DNA of 64,000 bases from Paenibacillus sp. BIC5C1 (GTDB lineage: Bacteria > Bacillota > Bacilli > Paenibacillales > Paenibacillaceae). Every line of letters begins with the position of its first letter. Within the stretch, counting starts at the first letter, position 1. The position numbers were made by a program, and so were the translations under genes. The stretch covers positions 6,572,001 to 6,636,000 of the forward strand of contig NZ_CP135922.1 of the NCBI RefSeq assembly GCF_032399705.1. Direction: 5' to 3'. Positions 18,902 to 27,379 of this stretch are shown one piece after another. The notes below the pieces were generated by a model that did no database searches, was not told the DNA's origin, and worked only from the letters and a program-made list of their open reading frames with translations.

Positions 18902-20173
18902 GTGGATATTCGCCGTAACCTGCCTTTGCTGATGATCATTTGTTTTCTTAGTCAGATGGGCGGTTTCATGATCCTGCCCCTGTTCCCTTTGTTTATTGAG
19001 GAATTCGGCCTGTCCGGCTGGATGATGGGGGTTATTTTTGCACTCTTTTATGTCGGCAAAGTCATTGGCGGGGTGCCCGCCGCGGCACTCTATCGGAAAG
19101 TTGGGGGCAAGCGGGCACTTATTGCCATGCTGCTGCTGCTCGCTGTTTGTATGGGTGGTTTCGCTGTATCTTCTGCCGCGCTCGTATTCGGCCTGCTGCG
19201 GCTGCTGCAAGGGCTCGCTTCTACCGGACTTACGGTCGTCGTACGTTCCATAATTGGGGATGAAGGGAATGTCGACAATCGGGGGCTGTACAACGGTTAT
19301 ATCAGCAGCAGTGAAGGCGGAGGCATGGTGCTGGGTCCGGTCATCAGCGGCTGGCTCTCGTTGCATTGGCCGTTGTCGGTGCCTTTTTTACTCGTGACCG
19401 TGTGCTGCCTGATGGCTGTGGTTGCGGCAATGGGGATGAAGACAGCAGCAAAGCCCAATCCTGTATCTGAAAATGTGGTGGACGGTCACGCCTCAAACGA
19501 GTCTCTAACGGATGCCAAACCAACACCAACGCCTGCGGATTATACAGTTTCTCCAGTAAACGCTACTCCTAGCCCAACCACTCCTGAACCGTCCACCGGA
19601 CTTACCCGGAGGCAGCAACTGATTGGCTACGGTACGGTTCATTTCCTGGAGATGAGCGCGTATGCCGTGTTTCTGACTTATTTTGCGTTGTACGCGGCTC
19701 ATATCATGCACTGGGACCCGTTTGCGATCAGTCTTGCCTTTACCGTCGTTGGTATCTCTACACTCGCGGCTGCTCCGATAGCCGGTTACCTGTCTGATCG
19801 GATGGGTGATCGTCTGCTTCTCTGTATGTTCGGCATGCTGATGATTGGCATCGAAGTGGTGGTTTTTCTGAGCACATCTTCATATGTGCTGGTTTACGTG
19901 GGTATGCTGATCGGCGGTGTAGGCGGTGCATGTTACATGGATTCGTTCTTTGCTCATATCGGGGACCATATCCCGGACGAGGGCAGGAGCTCCGTCATAG
20001 GCAAAATTGTCTCGGCGGCAGAGATCGGCTCGATCGTGTCCCCTCTGGTGGCTGCGCTGCTTGTGGAGCATGGATCGCTGTATACTGTGTTTGTGTTCAA
20101 TCTGCTTCTGATCGCCGCTGCCATTGCCGTTCAGGCAGTAATGCGCAGCCGTTACAGATCGAAACGAGTTTAA
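18902..20173 (+). CDS. Major facilitator superfamily transporter
   Basis: The start is GTG 18902, eight bases after AAAGGAG; an ATG at 18860 lacks a binding site. The 423-residue protein has two six-helix halves joined by a Pro/Thr-rich cytoplasmic loop of about 60 residues (TPTPADYTVSPVNATPSPTT). The first half carries the MFS loop motif YRKVGGKRAL, the second YLSDRMGDRLL. The family pattern fits a drug or metabolite exporter with a proton gradient; the substrate is unknown. Confidence 0.88.
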   Translation: MDIRRNLPLLMIICFLSQMGGFMILPLFPLFIEEFGLSGWMMGVIFALFYVGKVIGGVPAAALYRKVGGKRALIAMLLLLAVCMGGFAVSSAALVFGLLRLLQGLASTGLTVVVRSIIGDEGNVDNRGLYNGYISSSEGGGMVLGPVISGWLSLHWPLSVPFLLVTVCCLMAVVAAMGMKTAAKPNPVSENVVDGHASNESLTDAKPTPTPADYTVSPVNATPSPTTPEPSTGLTRRQQLIGYGTVHFLEMSAYAVFLTYFALYAAHIMHWDPFAISLAFTVVGISTLAAAPIAGYLSDRMGDRLLLCMFGMLMIGIEVVVFLSTSSYVLVYVGMLIGGVGGACYMDSFFAHIGDHIPDEGRSSVIGKIVSAAEIGSIVSPLVAALLVEHGSLYTVFVFNLLLIAAAIAVQAVMRSRYRSKRV

Positions 20174-20182
20174 ATGCACAAG

Positions 20183-20204
20183 ACTGCCCACATCAGTGGG
20201 CAGC
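20183..20204 (+). terminator. Hairpin after MFS gene
   Basis: A perfect 8 bp stem CTGCCCAC / GTGGGCAG with an ATCA loop (20184-20203) lies ten bases after the MFS stop. The following sequence is T/C rich but lacks a T-run, so it is a weak terminator. Confidence 0.45.
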
Positions 20205-20210
20205 TTCCAT

Positions 20211-20375
20211 TCATTTATTTACTCCTAATAAAGTTGCTATATGTAGTGCATTTTCTTCAATTTTACTTTTTAGATAAGGGTCTGTGTTCTCAGGCAATTC
20301 CGTCGGCTTGTAAAACTTCGCTTCAAGAACTTCCACCCCATCGGGCTTTAGCTCGCCTTCGAACTCCGTGCATAG
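20211..20375 (-). pseudogene. C-terminal remnant of a NUDIX hydrolase
   Basis: On the minus strand an open frame of about 54 codons reads LCTEFEGELKPDG, VEVLEAKFYKPTELPEN and so on to TGA at 20213-20211. This matches the C-terminal third of NUDIX hydrolases (beta-strand, then ..FF.. (K/S)PxELP). It is closed upstream by an in-frame TAG at 20378-20376, and no NUDIX box (GX5EX7REUXEEXGU) is found in the remaining 135 bases. It is therefore a degraded fragment, between the MFS gene and nos. Confidence 0.55.
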
Positions 20376-20500
20376 CTAACCCTCCTATATTAAGTCATGA
20401 TCCTCATTATAGAAGTTCAATTAATTTCCATATAGAGAAATAATATTAAGCTTTATTTCCTATTTTAGAGTCTTTGGTTTGATAAAAAAACAAAAAACAA
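20376..20500. other. AT-rich intergenic sequence
   Basis: The gap between the MFS gene and nos is 339 bases in all. Apart from the NUDIX remnant and the nos terminator this stretch is AT-rich with no coding pattern or clear promoter. Confidence 0.5.
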
Positions 20501-20528
20501 CCCGCTCGCACATTAGTGTGCAAACGGG
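20486..20528 (-). terminator. nos terminator overlapping the stop codon
   Basis: On the minus strand, the stem CCCGTTTGCACAC (last codons of nos) pairs with TGTGCGAGCGGG just after the TAA, and T-rich sequence follows. The loop contains the stop codon itself, so coding sequence supplies half of the hairpin. Confidence 0.8.
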
Positions 20529-21718
20529 CATTTCATTGGTGAGTTCTCAACCTGAGGCTGCTCATCCCCCTCGGGTTGTTGTTTCCCCCTGTCCAACCGT
20601 TCAGCTTCCGATTTCTCTATATCTAGTTTGTAGGAATGGTCTCCATAGAAAAAGTTGGGCCTCACAATCTCATTGCGATAGGAACTGTGGAAAATATGCG
20701 TCGTTGCCGGAGACACCGGCGGAATCAGCCAGACCCAATCGCCTGTCAGCTCGCGCCCGGCCTTCTCCTCCCGCTGCTCAAACAAGGCAAATTGCGCTGC
20801 CGCTGTGTGATGATCCACAATGCTGACGCCTGCTTTCTTGAACGAATGCAGAACAGCTACATTCAGCTCTACCAATGCTCGATCCTTCCAAAGTGTCGTT
20901 TCACTCGATGTATTCAGGCCAAGTGCTGCCGCTACCACTGGTAGTTTATTATACCGAAACGTATCTGCCAGATTGCGTGCGCCAATCTCAGTTCCCATAT
21001 ACCAACCGTTGAATGGGGCTGCAGGGTAGGATATGCCGCCAATCTCCAGCCGCATATCGGCAATCATCGGCACACCGTACCAACGCATGTCCAGTTCAGC
21101 AATCTCGGGACGTTCCGGGTGTTCGATCCTCACTTCCACGATGTCTTCCCCGGGCACAGGATACCACTCTGGAGCTTGTCCCTGAGCCTGGATAATCAAT
21201 GGCAGCACATCATAAGGCGTACCTTCCCCCTGCCAGCCAAGCGACATTGCTGTCTTCGTAAGCTCAACAGATGCAGGATCGCCTACAACGCCTTCCGTCG
21301 TCTCATATCCGGCATAACGGATCAACTGGTGATTCCAGATCCGCACGGGGGCTCCCTTCGGACCGTCCGGTGGAAGGATCGTAATCATCGGTATGATCTT
21401 GCCTCCGTTAGAGGCCGCTCGGATGTGCTTCATCACAGCATCCGCTGCCGTTCCAACCGTATCTGCATGACGTGCATCAACGATGCGCAGTTTATCCCAG
21501 AACAGCCGCCCGATGCAGCGATTGCTGTTCCGCCATGCCATTTTACAGCCATGCTCCAATTCATCCGCAGTATGCACATATGTGCCTGTGTGCTCAATCT
21601 CGTTCAAAACGGCAACAAGCCGGGCCTGCGCGTCTTCACGCGAATGGCCCAGCTCTTTATAACATTTATATATAAACCGTTCAGCTTCATTCCGCAGTTC
21701 ATCCAGGTCTGTCCGCAT
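20513..21718 (-). CDS. nos: Bacterial nitric oxide synthase oxygenase
   Basis: A 401-residue NOS oxygenase that makes nitric oxide from L-arginine, using electrons from a separate cellular reductase. The heme thiolate is Cys68 in WRNSNRCIGR. The arginine/pterin region is visible in GWYMGTEIGARNL and in the C-terminal WLIPPVSPATTHIFH and PNFFYG stretches. Bacillus NOS is about 363 residues; here a charged tail of about 30 residues is added, ending MKCPFAH. GGTGGAG precedes ATG 21718. In Bacillus, NOS-derived NO protects against oxidative stress; the dps gene next door fits that theme. Confidence 0.95.
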   Translation of the reverse strand: MRTDLDELRNEAERFIYKCYKELGHSREDAQARLVAVLNEIEHTGTYVHTADELEHGCKMAWRNSNRCIGRLFWDKLRIVDARHADTVGTAADAVMKHIRAASNGGKIIPMITILPPDGPKGAPVRIWNHQLIRYAGYETTEGVVGDPASVELTKTAMSLGWQGEGTPYDVLPLIIQAQGQAPEWYPVPGEDIVEVRIEHPERPEIAELDMRWYGVPMIADMRLEIGGISYPAAPFNGWYMGTEIGARNLADTFRYNKLPVVAAALGLNTSSETTLWKDRALVELNVAVLHSFKKAGVSIVDHHTAAAQFALFEQREEKAGRELTGDWVWLIPPVSPATTHIFHSSYRNEIVRPNFFYGDHSYKLDIEKSEAERLDRGKQQPEGDEQPQVENSPMKCPFAH

Positions 21719-21755
21719 TATTCACTCCACCAATCTATACATCTTGAATGCCATC

Positions 21756-21784
21756 ATTATACGGCAAGCACACCGGATTTGTAA
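21756..21784 (-). promoter_or_regulatory. Promoter for nos
   Basis: On the minus strand TTACAA (21784-21779) and TATAAT (21761-21756) are exactly 17 bases apart, 38 bases before the start codon. Confidence 0.65.
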
Positions 21785-21846
21785 GCGAACGGGCACTTTG
21801 TTCACGGACTCTACATATCGTTGTTCAGGATGCAGGGTATCTTAGC

Positions 21847-22326
21847 TTATTTGCCCAGAAATGCGTTTAACATCCAGACCTCTTTATCCAAGGCAGCAGT
21901 GAATCCAATCAGCATATCTTCAGTCGCATTATCCTCAGCTTCGCCAGCTGCTTGAATACCCTGGTTAATAACACCCACCATCGCTTGCAGATCAGCAACT
22001 ACGGTTTCTACCATTTTTTCAGCTGACAACTGTCCCTGTGCTTCCTCAACAGGTGATAACTGCAGTTGCTCAGCCATCGTTGCGACCGGACGTCCACCAA
22101 TTGCCAACAGACGTTCTGCGGCTTCGTCCATATTCGCTGTAGCCATGTTATACAACTCTTCGAATTTTGTATGCAGTGTGAAGAAATGAGGACCTTTCAC
22201 ATACCAGTGGAAGTGGTGCAATTTGGTGTACAGTACAGACCAACCTGCAATCTGGCGGTTCAGGACATCTTGAAGTTCAGTGGTATGGTTTGCAAAAGTA
22301 TTGTTTCTAGTTTGGATTGTGCTCAT
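21847..22326 (-). CDS. dps: Dps-family DNA-binding/ferritin-like protein
   Basis: The start is ATG 22326 with GAGGGG nine bases upstream. The 159-residue protein shows the ferroxidase signature of Dps: HHFHWYVKGPHFFTLHTKFEE (about residues 34-54) and NMDEAAERLLAIGGRP. Dps forms dodecamers that oxidise iron with peroxide and shield DNA. A promoter with a palindrome just downstream of its -10 lies upstream, suggesting peroxide or iron control. Confidence 0.93.
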   Translation of the reverse strand: MSTIQTRNNTFANHTTELQDVLNRQIAGWSVLYTKLHHFHWYVKGPHFFTLHTKFEELYNMATANMDEAAERLLAIGGRPVATMAEQLQLSPVEEAQGQLSAEKMVETVVADLQAMVGVINQGIQAAGEAEDNATEDMLIGFTAALDKEVWMLNAFLGK

Positions 22327-22399
22327 GGAATTTATCCCCTCTCGAGTATCATATAGTTTTGAATTTGATAACGTCATTTAACTTGCTTCCGTTTGTTTA

Positions 22400-22418
22400 A
22401 TTTAGACTTAATCTAAAT
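22400..22418. promoter_or_regulatory. PerR/Fur-like palindrome in the dps promoter
   Basis: A perfect inverted repeat ATTTAGA-CTTAA-TCTAAAT begins about ten bases downstream of the dps -10. A 7-5-7 AT-rich palindrome is somewhat like PerR/Fur family operators, and dps genes are commonly PerR targets in Firmicutes. The match to the PerR box consensus is only partial. Confidence 0.5.
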
Positions 22419-22427
22419 CTTGTTTTA

Positions 22428-22456
22428 ATTATAACACTGCCCTTATCCTTTGTGAA
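22428..22456 (-). promoter_or_regulatory. Promoter for dps
   Basis: On the minus strand TTCACA (22456-22451), 17 bases, then a perfect TATAAT (22433-22428). It lies about 100 bases before the start codon, with the palindrome between. The rest of the 378-base gap holds only the HAD-gene terminator. Confidence 0.65.
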
Positions 22457-22624
22457 GACTTTAGCCTACTCTTTCGAATGAAGATTCCATGAAGCTACGC
22501 TTCATGTTTGGCCCGTGTAAAAAAACCTTTGACACTGTTATACAACGTATCTCGTATCTATACCTCGATTTTCACCGATAAACAATGACAATCCTCACCC
22601 CACCCCTTGTAAACTACATGCAAC

Positions 22625-22661
22625 AACAACAAAAGCCCGGATCCCCATGAGGGAACCGGAC
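22625..22661 (-). terminator. Terminator for the HAD phosphatase gene
   Basis: On the minus strand GTCCGGTTCCC and GGGGATCCGGGC pair with a TCAT loop and are followed by TTTTGTTG. Confidence 0.7.
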
Positions 22662-22704
22662 TTGATCAAGTCTAAAAACATCACACACTGCATATGAACA
22701 CTCT

Positions 22705-23442
22705 TTATTGATGAACCAACTCGGATGTAAGGACCCGGCTTATCTCTTCATAACTGCGCGCTACATGATGTGGCTGATGCTCTGATTCTGGCAAAGCATC
22801 ACGATGGTTGAACCAGATCACTTTCCATCCGGCATCCACTGCACCAACAACATCATTACGCCATGAATCGCCGATGTAATAACTGGAACTGGAATCCGAT
22901 TCCGTCTGCCTGCTTACATGCTCAAATAATCTGCGATCCGGCTTGGCGTAACCAAGGGTACCCGATATGAAAATCCGTTCCTCGGGAATAAGACTGAATA
23001 CATCCAGAGCTTCGAGCTTCCGCTGCTGATGTTTTCCTTCTCCGTTGGTAATTAACCCTACCCTATGCCCTTCTGCAAGAAGTCTTCGGATAAGTTCATA
23101 TGCTCCCTCAAAGGGCTGAATCTGAAACTGTCTACTCAAATACCGTGCTTGCAGTTCTTCAGCCTGCCCCTGTTGTAGAGGATATCCAAGTTCCGCCATG
23201 GTCAGCTCAAATCTGCGATGACGCATCCGTTCAACCGCTTCGGGTTCGGGTACAGCCGACAAATCCTCTTGAGCAGACAGCCAGTCGCTATAATAACGGA
23301 AGCGATGATATGCCTCCCCATACGGGAAATCATCCGGTAAACCAAGAACTTCCTGTAGTGCTCCTTTTAGCGGCTGTAAGTGGTCGTACAAGGTATCGTC
23401 TACATCGAAAAAGATGGCTCTTGTTTTATTTAATTTTTTCAT
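22705..23442 (-). CDS. HAD-superfamily hydrolase (YjjG/PyrP-like phosphatase)
   Basis: A 245-residue HAD phosphatase with motif I FFDVDDTLYD (nucleophile Asp near residue 13), motif II LITNGEG, motif III Lys in GYAKPDRRLF and motif IV YIGDSWRNDVVGA. The subtype resembles nucleotide or small phosphate ester phosphatases such as YjjG. The ribosome binding site AGGAGG is 13 bases from ATG 23442, longer than usual, with no better start. It stands alone between the adenine deaminase and dps transcription units. Confidence 0.88.
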   Translation of the reverse strand: MKKLNKTRAIFFDVDDTLYDHLQPLKGALQEVLGLPDDFPYGEAYHRFRYYSDWLSAQEDLSAVPEPEAVERMRHRRFELTMAELGYPLQQGQAEELQARYLSRQFQIQPFEGAYELIRRLLAEGHRVGLITNGEGKHQQRKLEALDVFSLIPEERIFISGTLGYAKPDRRLFEHVSRQTESDSSSSYYIGDSWRNDVVGAVDAGWKVIWFNHRDALPESEHQPHHVARSYEEISRVLTSELVHQ

Positions 23443-23561
23443 AAATGCTACTTATCCTCCTGGCGTTGGCTCCGAACATTTTCTTCTTACTATATATGTA
23501 TTCATTTGCTTCGTCCAAATAATGAACCACTTCCAAGTCCTCTCTGTTTGATCCTGCACAT

Positions 23562-23607
23562 AAAAAAACACCCCAATTCAAAACATGATGGTTGTGAATT
23601 GGGGTGT
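23562..23607 (-). terminator. Terminator for the purine operon
   Basis: On the minus strand a 13 bp stem ACACCCCAATTCA / TGAATTGGGGTGT is followed by seven T. It lies about 20 bases after the adenine deaminase stop. Confidence 0.85.
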
Positions 23608-23629
23608 CGCCATTTTTTATAATTAAACA

Positions 23630-25390
23630 CTATTCCACGATCAACGATACAACCTTACCTGCATTCACATCAATCAGGCCATGATCCGTAATTTTCAGAG
23701 CCGGACTTACCGCAAGGGAATGGGTACTGATGGACATGATCGGGTTATAGTGCACATAACCAAGAGACAACATCGCTGCACGCAGCTCTTTCACTTGGTG
23801 TGACACCACCGCCAGCGGTTCCTCCGTCAAGATACCACCCACAGGAAGTTCGAGATGGGACAACACTTTGCCGTCTTCCACCACACAGAATCCACCCTGG
23901 CTCGAAATTACCGTGTTAGCTGCTAAGATCATATCTTCACGATTGCGTCCTACGACCAATAGGTTGTGGTTATCATGTGAATATGTTGTTGCAATGGCAC
24001 CACGCTTGATCGTGTCTCCACCAATCAAACCGTGTGCTCGGTTACCGTTCACACCATAACGTTCAAAGGTCGCAATCTGTCCATATTCGCTTTCTTCCCA
24101 GAGCAGTTCACCATTCGCAGCCTGAACCTGTGCAATATGTTCTTCCACAAAGGTTGAACCATCCTTCACCATCATAACTCGGCAGTTGTTTACACCATTT
24201 TCAGATAACTGTGCATCTGAGTCGGACGCTTCACTTTGCCCATTCACCTTCGGATCAGACAAACGGATTGCAAAATCCTCGGCTCCCAACAAATCCAATT
24301 GCACGCTTTGGTAAAAGTGAGGTGGGAACTGTCCACTAATTCGGTCCTGCTTGTACGGTTCGTAGTCGTCATAAGCTTTACGGCCATTTTTGTATACCTG
24401 CTCTACTGCAAGTGTATCTAAGTTGGACAGCAGCACATAGTCCGCCACTTTGCCTGGGGCAATGCTACCGCGATCAGTCATTTTCATACGGGATGCAGGG
24501 GTTGAGGTTGCAGCGTAAATCGCATCTTCGGGGCGCATACCCATCCGAATGGCCTTACGTACGATATGATCCAGATGTCCCCGTTCCACCAGCGAATCCG
24601 GCATAACATCGTCTGTTACGAAGCAGAAATGCTGAGCAACATCATGCTGAATCAGGTATTCCATGACTTCTGGCGTCATCGATTTTTCCTGGATTTCAAT
24701 GAACATGCCTGCCGCAATTCGAGCCTGCAAGCCTTCAATGCTCTGATGCGTATGATCCGAATCGATGCCCGCATAGATCAGTCGGTGCAGATCCAGCCCA
24801 AGCAATTTCGGTGTATGACCTTCGATTACGAGATCTGGATAGTTTTTGCGAATATGCTGAAGAATCTGATTGGTCTTGCACTCCGGATCACGGATGACGT
24901 CCACATAGTTCATGATCTCACCCAGACAGATGATCTCTCCAGTAGCCAGAAGAACATCCATGTCTTCGATTTCGATTGAACCACCTGTTGTTTCCATCGG
25001 CGTCGCCGGAACGGAGCTTGGGATAGCGTAGAACATGTCCACCGTTGTCTCACGACTTGCCGACATCATCTCCTGCACACCTTCCAGCCCAAACACATTC
25101 GCCATCTCATGCGGTTCCGCCACAATGGACGTTACCCCGCAGCGGATCAGGCCATGGGAAAAGGTTGCTGGTGTCACCATTGTACTCTCAATGTGCAGAT
25201 GAATATCAATAAGGCCCGGGATCATGTAACGTCCGCGTGCATCAATCACTTCATCGGCTTCAATCATCTCCGGGCCGCCTGGACCAACATACATAAACCT
25301 ACCGTCCAGTACAGCCACGTTGTTCATTTCGAATCGTTTATAATAACTGTTATACACATGTACATTCTTAATTAGTTGATCTGCACGCAT
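23630..25390 (-). CDS. ade: Adenine deaminase
   Basis: A 586-residue metal-dependent amidohydrolase that converts adenine to hypoxanthine and ammonia. The metal-binding DIHLHIEST motif is at residues 62-70 (His64, His66), with EGHTPKLLGLDL and CFVTDD as later family motifs, and the length is typical. AAGGAG precedes ATG 25390. It lies about 115 bases downstream of an ABC importer ATPase whose operon also encodes a nucleoside hydrolase, so base release and deamination are encoded together. Confidence 0.95.
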   Translation of the reverse strand: MRADQLIKNVHVYNSYYKRFEMNNVAVLDGRFMYVGPGGPEMIEADEVIDARGRYMIPGLIDIHLHIESTMVTPATFSHGLIRCGVTSIVAEPHEMANVFGLEGVQEMMSASRETTVDMFYAIPSSVPATPMETTGGSIEIEDMDVLLATGEIICLGEIMNYVDVIRDPECKTNQILQHIRKNYPDLVIEGHTPKLLGLDLHRLIYAGIDSDHTHQSIEGLQARIAAGMFIEIQEKSMTPEVMEYLIQHDVAQHFCFVTDDVMPDSLVERGHLDHIVRKAIRMGMRPEDAIYAATSTPASRMKMTDRGSIAPGKVADYVLLSNLDTLAVEQVYKNGRKAYDDYEPYKQDRISGQFPPHFYQSVQLDLLGAEDFAIRLSDPKVNGQSEASDSDAQLSENGVNNCRVMMVKDGSTFVEEHIAQVQAANGELLWEESEYGQIATFERYGVNGNRAHGLIGGDTIKRGAIATTYSHDNHNLLVVGRNREDMILAANTVISSQGGFCVVEDGKVLSHLELPVGGILTEEPLAVVSHQVKELRAAMLSLGYVHYNPIMSISTHSLAVSPALKITDHGLIDVNAGKVVSLIVE

Positions 25391-25506
25391 GGGGCATAAT
25401 CTCCTTCTCCATGAGCATCTTACAGCGATCCAGAGCAGCAGCTACAATTAGCTATATTGCTCTGAATTCAGCTGATAAATGCCTCTTTTGCTGCTGCTTC
25501 CTGCTG

Positions 25507-26565
25507 CTATTCCACAAGGACAAGTTTATCCTGCGGGAAAATCAGATTAACCCGCTGTCCGCTGAGATAAGGTGTCTCCATCTCCTGATTGGCTGTGAAG
25601 TCACCAAGTTCTGTCTCAATGACGTACTGATAACTGCGTCCAAGGTACGTGCTTACTTTGATAATCCCAGGCAATGCATTTGCCATGTCCCCGGAGGTAT
25701 CTCCACTAACCATCAGATCATCCGGGCGAATCGCACCTTTGCGTGCACCGGGACGTGCTGTTCCAGGATGCGCTGTTGCTGTGAACAAACGACCACCCGC
25801 TTTCAGCGTGATCACCTCTCCTGCATCACTGCGCTCTGCGAATTCAATAAAATTGTGGAAGCCAATAAATTGAGCTACAAATTCCGTGGCCGGGTATTTA
25901 AAAATAGTCTCCGGGCGGTCGAGCTGCTCGACAACGCCTTTGTTCATAATCGCTACCTGATCCGAGATGGAGAAGCACTCCTCCTGATCATGAGAGACAT
26001 AAAGTGTCGTAATGCCCAGTTCCTGCTGAATCCGGCGGATCTCCACCCGCATATTCAGCCGCAGGTTGGCATCCAGGTTACTGAGCGGTTCGTCGAACAA
26101 CAGCAAATCCGGTTCAATGACGAGTGCGCGGGCAATCGCCACACGCTGACGCTGTCCACCGGACAGTTCCTGCGGGAAGCGTTTCTCGAAGCCGTTCAGG
26201 TTTACCACTTCAAGGATACGCATTACGCGTGAAGAAATGTCTTTGTCTTTTACCTTGCGCATCCGCAGGCCGAAGGCCACGTTGTCATAGACAGACAGAT
26301 GCGGGAACAGCGCATAACTCTGAAATACAAATCCGAAATTCCGCTTGTTGACCGGAACCTTCGTATAATCCTTGCCGCCGAACATAAACTTGCCCTGTGT
26401 TGCTTCCAGGAATCCGGCGATGAGGCGCAGCGTAGTTGTTTTGCCGCAACCGCTCGGTCCGAGCAGGGAGAGCAGCTTACCTTTTTCCAGCTCCAATTGA
26501 AAATCCTTCAGGATCGTCTGGTTATCGTAAGCCACCGATACGCGATCCAATGTCAGCAATGCCAT
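25507..26565 (-). CDS. ABC importer ATPase (PotA/FbpC-like), probable purine/nucleoside system
   Basis: The start is ATG 26565, eleven bases after GGAGG; the longer TTG reading would translate that site. The 352-residue protein has Walker [10 protein letters not shown], signature [14 protein letters not shown], Walker B LLLFDEPLSNLD and a TOBE-like C-terminal domain. It closely resembles PotA-class ATPases. It follows its permease genes immediately and precedes adenine deaminase, so the cargo is more likely a nucleoside or base than a polyamine (inference from context). Confidence 0.88.
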   Translation of the reverse strand: MALLTLDRVSVAYDNQTILKDFQLELEKGKLLSLLGPSGCGKTTTLRLIAGFLEATQGKFMFGGKDYTKVPVNKRNFGFVFQSYALFPHLSVYDNVAFGLRMRKVKDKDISSRVMRILEVVNLNGFEKRFPQELSGGQRQRVAIARALVIEPDLLLFDEPLSNLDANLRLNMRVEIRRIQQELGITTLYVSHDQEECFSISDQVAIMNKGVVEQLDRPETIFKYPATEFVAQFIGFHNFIEFAERSDAGEVITLKAGGRLFTATAHPGTARPGARKGAIRPDDLMVSGDTSGDMANALPGIIKVSTYLGRSYQYVIETELGDFTANQEMETPYLSGQRVNLIFPQDKLVLVE

Positions 26566-26583
26566 AGCGTTCTGCGCCTCCAA

Positions 26584-27375
26584 TTAACGTTTAGTAAAGT
26601 ATGAGAATCCGCCCATGATCCGTTCGATCACGAACATTAAAAGTCCAGTTAATACCATCAAAAGCACGGAAATGGCTGCAATGGTTGGGTCAAAATAATT
26701 TTCTACATAGGTCAGCATCTGAATTGGCAATGTGCTTACCCCTGGTCCGGTCATAAACACGGAAATGTCCACGTTGTTGAACGACTCCAGAAAGGCAATC
26801 AGCACCGCCGCGAGAATTCCTGAGCGAATGTTAGGCAGCACGATCTGGAAGAACGTTCTAACCCGTCCTGCGCCGAGACTCAGGGCTGCTTCTTCTACCG
26901 CAAAGTCAAAGCTCGACAGACTCGATGCGATAACGCGAATGATAAATGGAAGCATAATAATCGTGTGGCCGATCAGCAGACCGAGATACATCGGCAGATG
27001 ATAGATCACGATCAGGTATTTCATCAATGTAAAACCAAGCACGATTCCCGGAATGAGTACCGGAGACAAAAACAATGCATTCAGCACGGACTTGCCTTTG
27101 AAATCATAACGACTAAGTGCGTACGCAGCCGGAACCCCGAGCAACAGCGCCAGCAAATTCCCCAGCAGGGAAATGATGATGGACGTCTGGAACGTGCGGA
27201 GGAAACCGCCTGTGTTGAAAATATTCTCGTACCAGCGGAGGGAGAAGCCCTCCGGCGGAAATTTGAGTACCGTCCCCGGTTCAAACGAAGTGACCGATAT
27301 GATCAGAAGCGGGCCCAGCAGAAAGATAAAGACCAGCAGACTGAACAGGCCCAGCCCGATATGTTTCTCCCGCAT
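26584..27375 (-). CDS. ABC importer permease (PotC-like)
   Basis: A 263-residue permease with six transmembrane segments and the EAA loop (EEAALSLGAGRVRTFFQIVLPNIRSGI, about residues 165-191). AAGGGG precedes ATG 27375. It starts four bases after the upstream permease ends. Sequence class is that of polyamine/iron-type importers; operon partners point to purine compounds. Confidence 0.88.
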   Translation of the reverse strand: MREKHIGLGLFSLLVFIFLLGPLLIISVTSFEPGTVLKFPPEGFSLRWYENIFNTGGFLRTFQTSIIISLLGNLLALLLGVPAAYALSRYDFKGKSVLNALFLSPVLIPGIVLGFTLMKYLIVIYHLPMYLGLLIGHTIIMLPFIIRVIASSLSSFDFAVEEAALSLGAGRVRTFFQIVLPNIRSGILAAVLIAFLESFNNVDISVFMTGPGVSTLPIQMLTYVENYFDPTIAAISVLLMVLTGLLMFVIERIMGGFSYFTKR

Positions 27376-27379
27376 ATGT

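Noticed and set aside
25411..26232. 273-codon plus-strand open frame
   Set aside because: It is antisense to the ABC ATPase, whose Walker and signature motifs are intact; the plus-strand protein has no recognisable domain, an odd composition and no ribosome binding site.
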